DNA of 64,000 nucleotides from CAZBUK01 sp964495085 (GTDB lineage Bacteria > Bacteroidota > Ignavibacteria > T3Sed10-11), in the NCBI GenBank assembly GCA_964495085.1, contig CAZBUK010000007.1, positions 6,960-70,959 of the forward strand, given 5' to 3'. The translations under genes and the position numbers were made by a program. Position 1 is the stretch's first letter; every line of letters starts with the position of its first letter. This document shows positions 61,614-64,000 of this stretch, in pieces. The notes under the pieces are model-generated. The model made no database searches and was not told the origin of the DNA. It worked only from the letters and a program-made list of their open reading frames with translations.

Positions 61614-64000
61614 ATGAGATGTATCCGTTTTTTGTCTGCTGTCGGAATGAGCGTGGCGGTCATACTCTCGGCGGTATATGGTCAGGAGTTCAATCACTCC
61701 CTGACCGTCCGGGGAGTTAATGCATTCGGTTATGTACCGCAGCCTGACGTCCCCGATACCCTCCGCATTCTCGCAATCCTGATTCAGTTTCAGGAAGATG
61801 ACGATGCACTCACGACCGGAAACGGAAGATTCGATGTTTCGGATCCGGTTACCGGTATAATCAATCCGCCCCCCCATGATGCCGATTACTTTCAACATCA
61901 TCTCGAATTCGCGCGGCGGTACTTCGACCGTGTATCGGGGGGAAAACTGCATATCGAATATTCCGTCTGGCCGGACGTGTTTCCGCTCCCGGGAAGGATG
62001 CGGGAATATAGCCCGCCACGCGGAACGGATTTTACAAACATCGGAAAATTATACGAAGAATCCTGGCAGGCTGCGACGACGCAGGCTCCCGAAATTCCCT
62101 TCGGTGAATTCGATACGTTCGTAATCTTCCATGCAGGCGTCGGCAGAGATATAGATCTTGTCAGCCTGTACGGGTATGATCCGACTCCTTTCGATATTCC
62201 TTCGCTTTATCTCGGTATGGACGGATTGCGGCGAATATTCGGCGAGGAATACGAAGGTGTAGAGGTCGGCGGGGATGGATTTCGAATCACGAATACCGTC
62301 ATTCTGCCTGAGACCCAGAGCCGGCAGATCGAAACGGTTACCGGGCCACTGCTGCTGCAGTTGGGTATGAACGGTTTGGTTTGTGCGATGGTCGGAAGCC
62401 GTCTGGGCCTCCCCGATCTCTTCAATACCGATACGGGTCGCTCCGGTATCGGCAGGTTCGGGTTGATGGACGGCCAGGCAATTTTCAGTTTCTTCGGTCT
62501 TTTTCCCCCCGAGCTCTCCGCCTGGGAGAAATATTTTCTCGGATGGGCATCGCCGGTCGAGGTGCCTCCGGGAACCACGACGTTCGATCTGCCCGCCGTT
62601 GCGCTCCGGCAGGCAGGCAGCACCCTTCGCATTCCCATCAATGCACGCGAATATTACCTGGTCGAGAACAGGCACCGGAATCCCTTCGGAACGGGTTTAA
62701 CCCTTACGCTCATTCAGAACGGCGAAGAGGTCGCGTTCGTCGTCGACAGAGACCGGGAGGGATTCAATGCATTCGATATCTCCGACGTCGAGGGGATCGT
62801 TCTCGATGCGTCGAATTACGATTGGAGTCTCCCGGGGGGCGTGACGTCCGACAATATTTTTTATGACGGTGGAATCATCATCTGGCACATCGACGAACGG
62901 GTGATCTCCGAGTACATCGGCTCGAACCGGATCAACAGCAATGCCGACCGGAAAGGGGTCAGAGTAGTCGAAGCAGACGGATCACAGGATATCGGCAGGG
63001 AGTATACAATCATTGAACCCGGATCCGGGTCGGAAGACGGAACCGCACTCGATTTCTGGTTCCGGGACAACCCGGTTCCCATCTACACGAATACATTCGA
63101 TCCCAACTCGTTACCTGCGGCAAGAAGCAATACCGGCGCGCCGGTACATATCGCGGCATACGATTTCTCGGAACGCGCGCCCGTCATGCAGGTCACGGTA
63201 CGCGTCGGAAGCGAAGAGTTAAGTATGATTGGAGGCTTCCCGGTCATGCTCGGATCTTTACCGGTCGATAGCTCGCCCGTATGGTTCGACGGAAAGTTTC
63301 TTGTTATCGACGGATATCAACTGAAGAGCGTCTCGCTCGATGGAGACATAGCCGGTACCGACGGAGACATACTCCCCATACCGAACGGGACACCGGTATG
63401 GCATGAAACAGCCGGCTCAGCACTTGTCTATACTCGCGGAGGTGAGCAAGCGGTTCTCCGTTTCTCCGCGCCGGGCAACGGGCAGGCATCCTTCCTGCTC
63501 GGGGATGTTTTCCCGATTGGAGAGACGGTGAGCGCCGGTCCCGTGCTCCTCTCCGATAATAGCGTTCTGGTCGGCTCACAAAACGGCAGCGTCTTCAAAA
63601 TCTCGGGAACTGCGGTTGAAGTCGCAGGAGCGATTCCCGGCAGTACGATCCGTGAATTGCTCATCTTCGACGGATCGACGTGGATTGCGGTGGGAACACG
63701 ATCGGCGTTGAGTTCTCAGGGACTAACCTGGAATTTTCCCGGTGATGTATCGAGAGCTGTCGGATATACGGATGCGACGAACCGGATGGCCGTCGCGCTC
63801 GGCGATCGCGAGCTCTACCGGTTTGAGATTTCCTCGGAGGAATCGGAATCGTTGGCTCTGTCGATCCGGGGCGAAGGAGAATGGGGACAGCCGATTGCAG
63901 CCGATATCAACCGCGACGGACAGACCGATATCGTCGTCACGCGCGGATCATCGCTCTATGCCTTCAACCTGAACGGCTCTCTGCTGGACCGGTTCCCGCT
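61614..64000 (+). CDS. Large exported protein resembling M6 metalloprotease with lost active site (3' end beyond window)
   Basis: The frame is open from ATG 61614 to the right edge: 795 residues are visible. A signal peptide ends near VYGQ. The N-terminal half follows immune inhibitor A/M6-type proteins: ILAILIQFQEDDD, FARRYFDRVSGGKLHIEY, and GLPDLFNTDTGRSGIGRFGLMD. Where M6 enzymes have HEFGH before LGLPDL, this protein has A258-M-V-G-S262, so both zinc histidines and the catalytic Glu are gone. A later segment (IIIWHIDE) keeps the family pattern. From about 540 the sequence becomes beta-propeller-like, with DINRDGQTDIVV near the cut end (FG-GAP type). A sorting domain beyond the edge is likely but unseen. 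There is no clear ribosome binding site. It lies 39 bp after porV. Confidence 0.75.
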   Translation, partial: MRCIRFLSAVGMSVAVILSAVYGQEFNHSLTVRGVNAFGYVPQPDVPDTLRILAILIQFQEDDDALTTGNGRFDVSDPVTGIINPPPHDADYFQHHLEFARRYFDRVSGGKLHIEYSVWPDVFPLPGRMREYSPPRGTDFTNIGKLYEESWQAATTQAPEIPFGEFDTFVIFHAGVGRDIDLVSLYGYDPTPFDIPSLYLGMDGLRRIFGEEYEGVEVGGDGFRITNTVILPETQSRQIETVTGPLLLQLGMNGLVCAMVGSRLGLPDLFNTDTGRSGIGRFGLMDGQAIFSFFGLFPPELSAWEKYFLGWASPVEVPPGTTTFDLPAVALRQAGSTLRIPINAREYYLVENRHRNPFGTGLTLTLIQNGEEVAFVVDRDREGFNAFDISDVEGIVLDASNYDWSLPGGVTSDNIFYDGGIIIWHIDERVISEYIGSNRINSNADRKGVRVVEADGSQDIGREYTIIEPGSGSEDGTALDFWFRDNPVPIYTNTFDPNSLPAARSNTGAPVHIAAYDFSERAPVMQVTVRVGSEELSMIGGFPVMLGSLPVDSSPVWFDGKFLVIDGYQLKSVSLDGDIAGTDGDILPIPNGTPVWHETAGSALVYTRGGEQAVLRFSAPGNGQASFLLGDVFPIGETVSAGPVLLSDNSVLVGSQNGSVFKISGTAVEVAGAIPGSTIRELLIFDGSTWIAVGTRSALSSQGLTWNFPGDVSRAVGYTDATNRMAVALGDRELYRFEISSEESESLALSIRGEGEWGQPIAADINRDGQTDIVVTRGSSLYAFNLNGSLLDRFP

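Overview
The 64 kb window reads as a chromosomal segment from a Gram-negative bacterium of the FCB (Fibrobacterota-Chlorobiota-Bacteroidota) assemblage. Evidence for this is a type IX secretion core (PorU sortase followed by PorV), several exported proteins ending in the PNPFNP-type sorting module, a TonB-dependent receptor, lipid A genes (lpxB, lpxK) and a parA-parB-DUF5683 neighbourhood. Many genes have good Shine-Dalgarno sequences (GGAGG/AGGA), and several promoters look sigma-70-like, with TTGaca and TATatt hexamers 17 bp apart. Bacteroidia themselves normally lack both. I therefore infer a deeper FCB lineage (Ignavibacteria, Calditrichota, Marinimicrobia or KSB1-like) but cannot name it. 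I see no rRNA, tRNA, insertion sequence, prophage or CRISPR array. Genes are dense and mostly on the + strand.

Layout. 1-2.1 kb: a left-truncated DinG/XPD helicase on the minus strand, then a strong promoter driving a candidate structured RNA. 2.1-7.5 kb: metallo-hydrolase, CopD-like membrane protein, parA, parB, ridA, DUF5683, then a coiled-coil lipoprotein and a coiled-coil LysM protein with their own promoter and a textbook terminator. 7.6-24.8 kb: housekeeping genes (phoH, mazG, amidohydrolase, archease-rtcB RNA repair pair, lone receiver protein, S9 peptidase, DUF763 protein, prmC, dtd, comEC) mixed with poorly known proteins, including a peptidase-like protein with a ruined zinc site. 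25-41.3 kb: a membrane-anchored glycosidase-like protein that has lost both catalytic acids, smc, a HAD phosphatase, lpxB-acyltransferase-lpxK, ppdK, queA, ispD, and an M19 dipeptidase with an internal sorting-type module. 41.3-52.2 kb, minus strand: an envelope operon (TonB-dependent receptor, 1196-aa exported protein, PorV-like barrel, M23 peptidase) and an FG-GAP repeat protein with a sorting domain. 52.8-64 kb: alr (no canonical start codon), manC, an RlpA-like lipoprotein, a HIT protein, then porU behind an unusually structured leader, porV, and a right-truncated giant protein resembling an M6 metalloprotease without its active site.

How the parts fit. The right half is dominated by outer-membrane and cell-surface biology. 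PorU cleaves sorting signals and PorV carries cargo to it. Candidate cargo (M23 peptidase, FG-GAP protein, 1196-aa protein) lies close by, and a second PorV-like barrel sits inside the receptor operon. Lipid A, peptidoglycan (alr, RlpA) and nucleotide-sugar (manC) genes fit the same theme. The recurring oddity is enzyme families kept as catalytically dead exported or membrane proteins: GH2-like, MA-like and M6-like.
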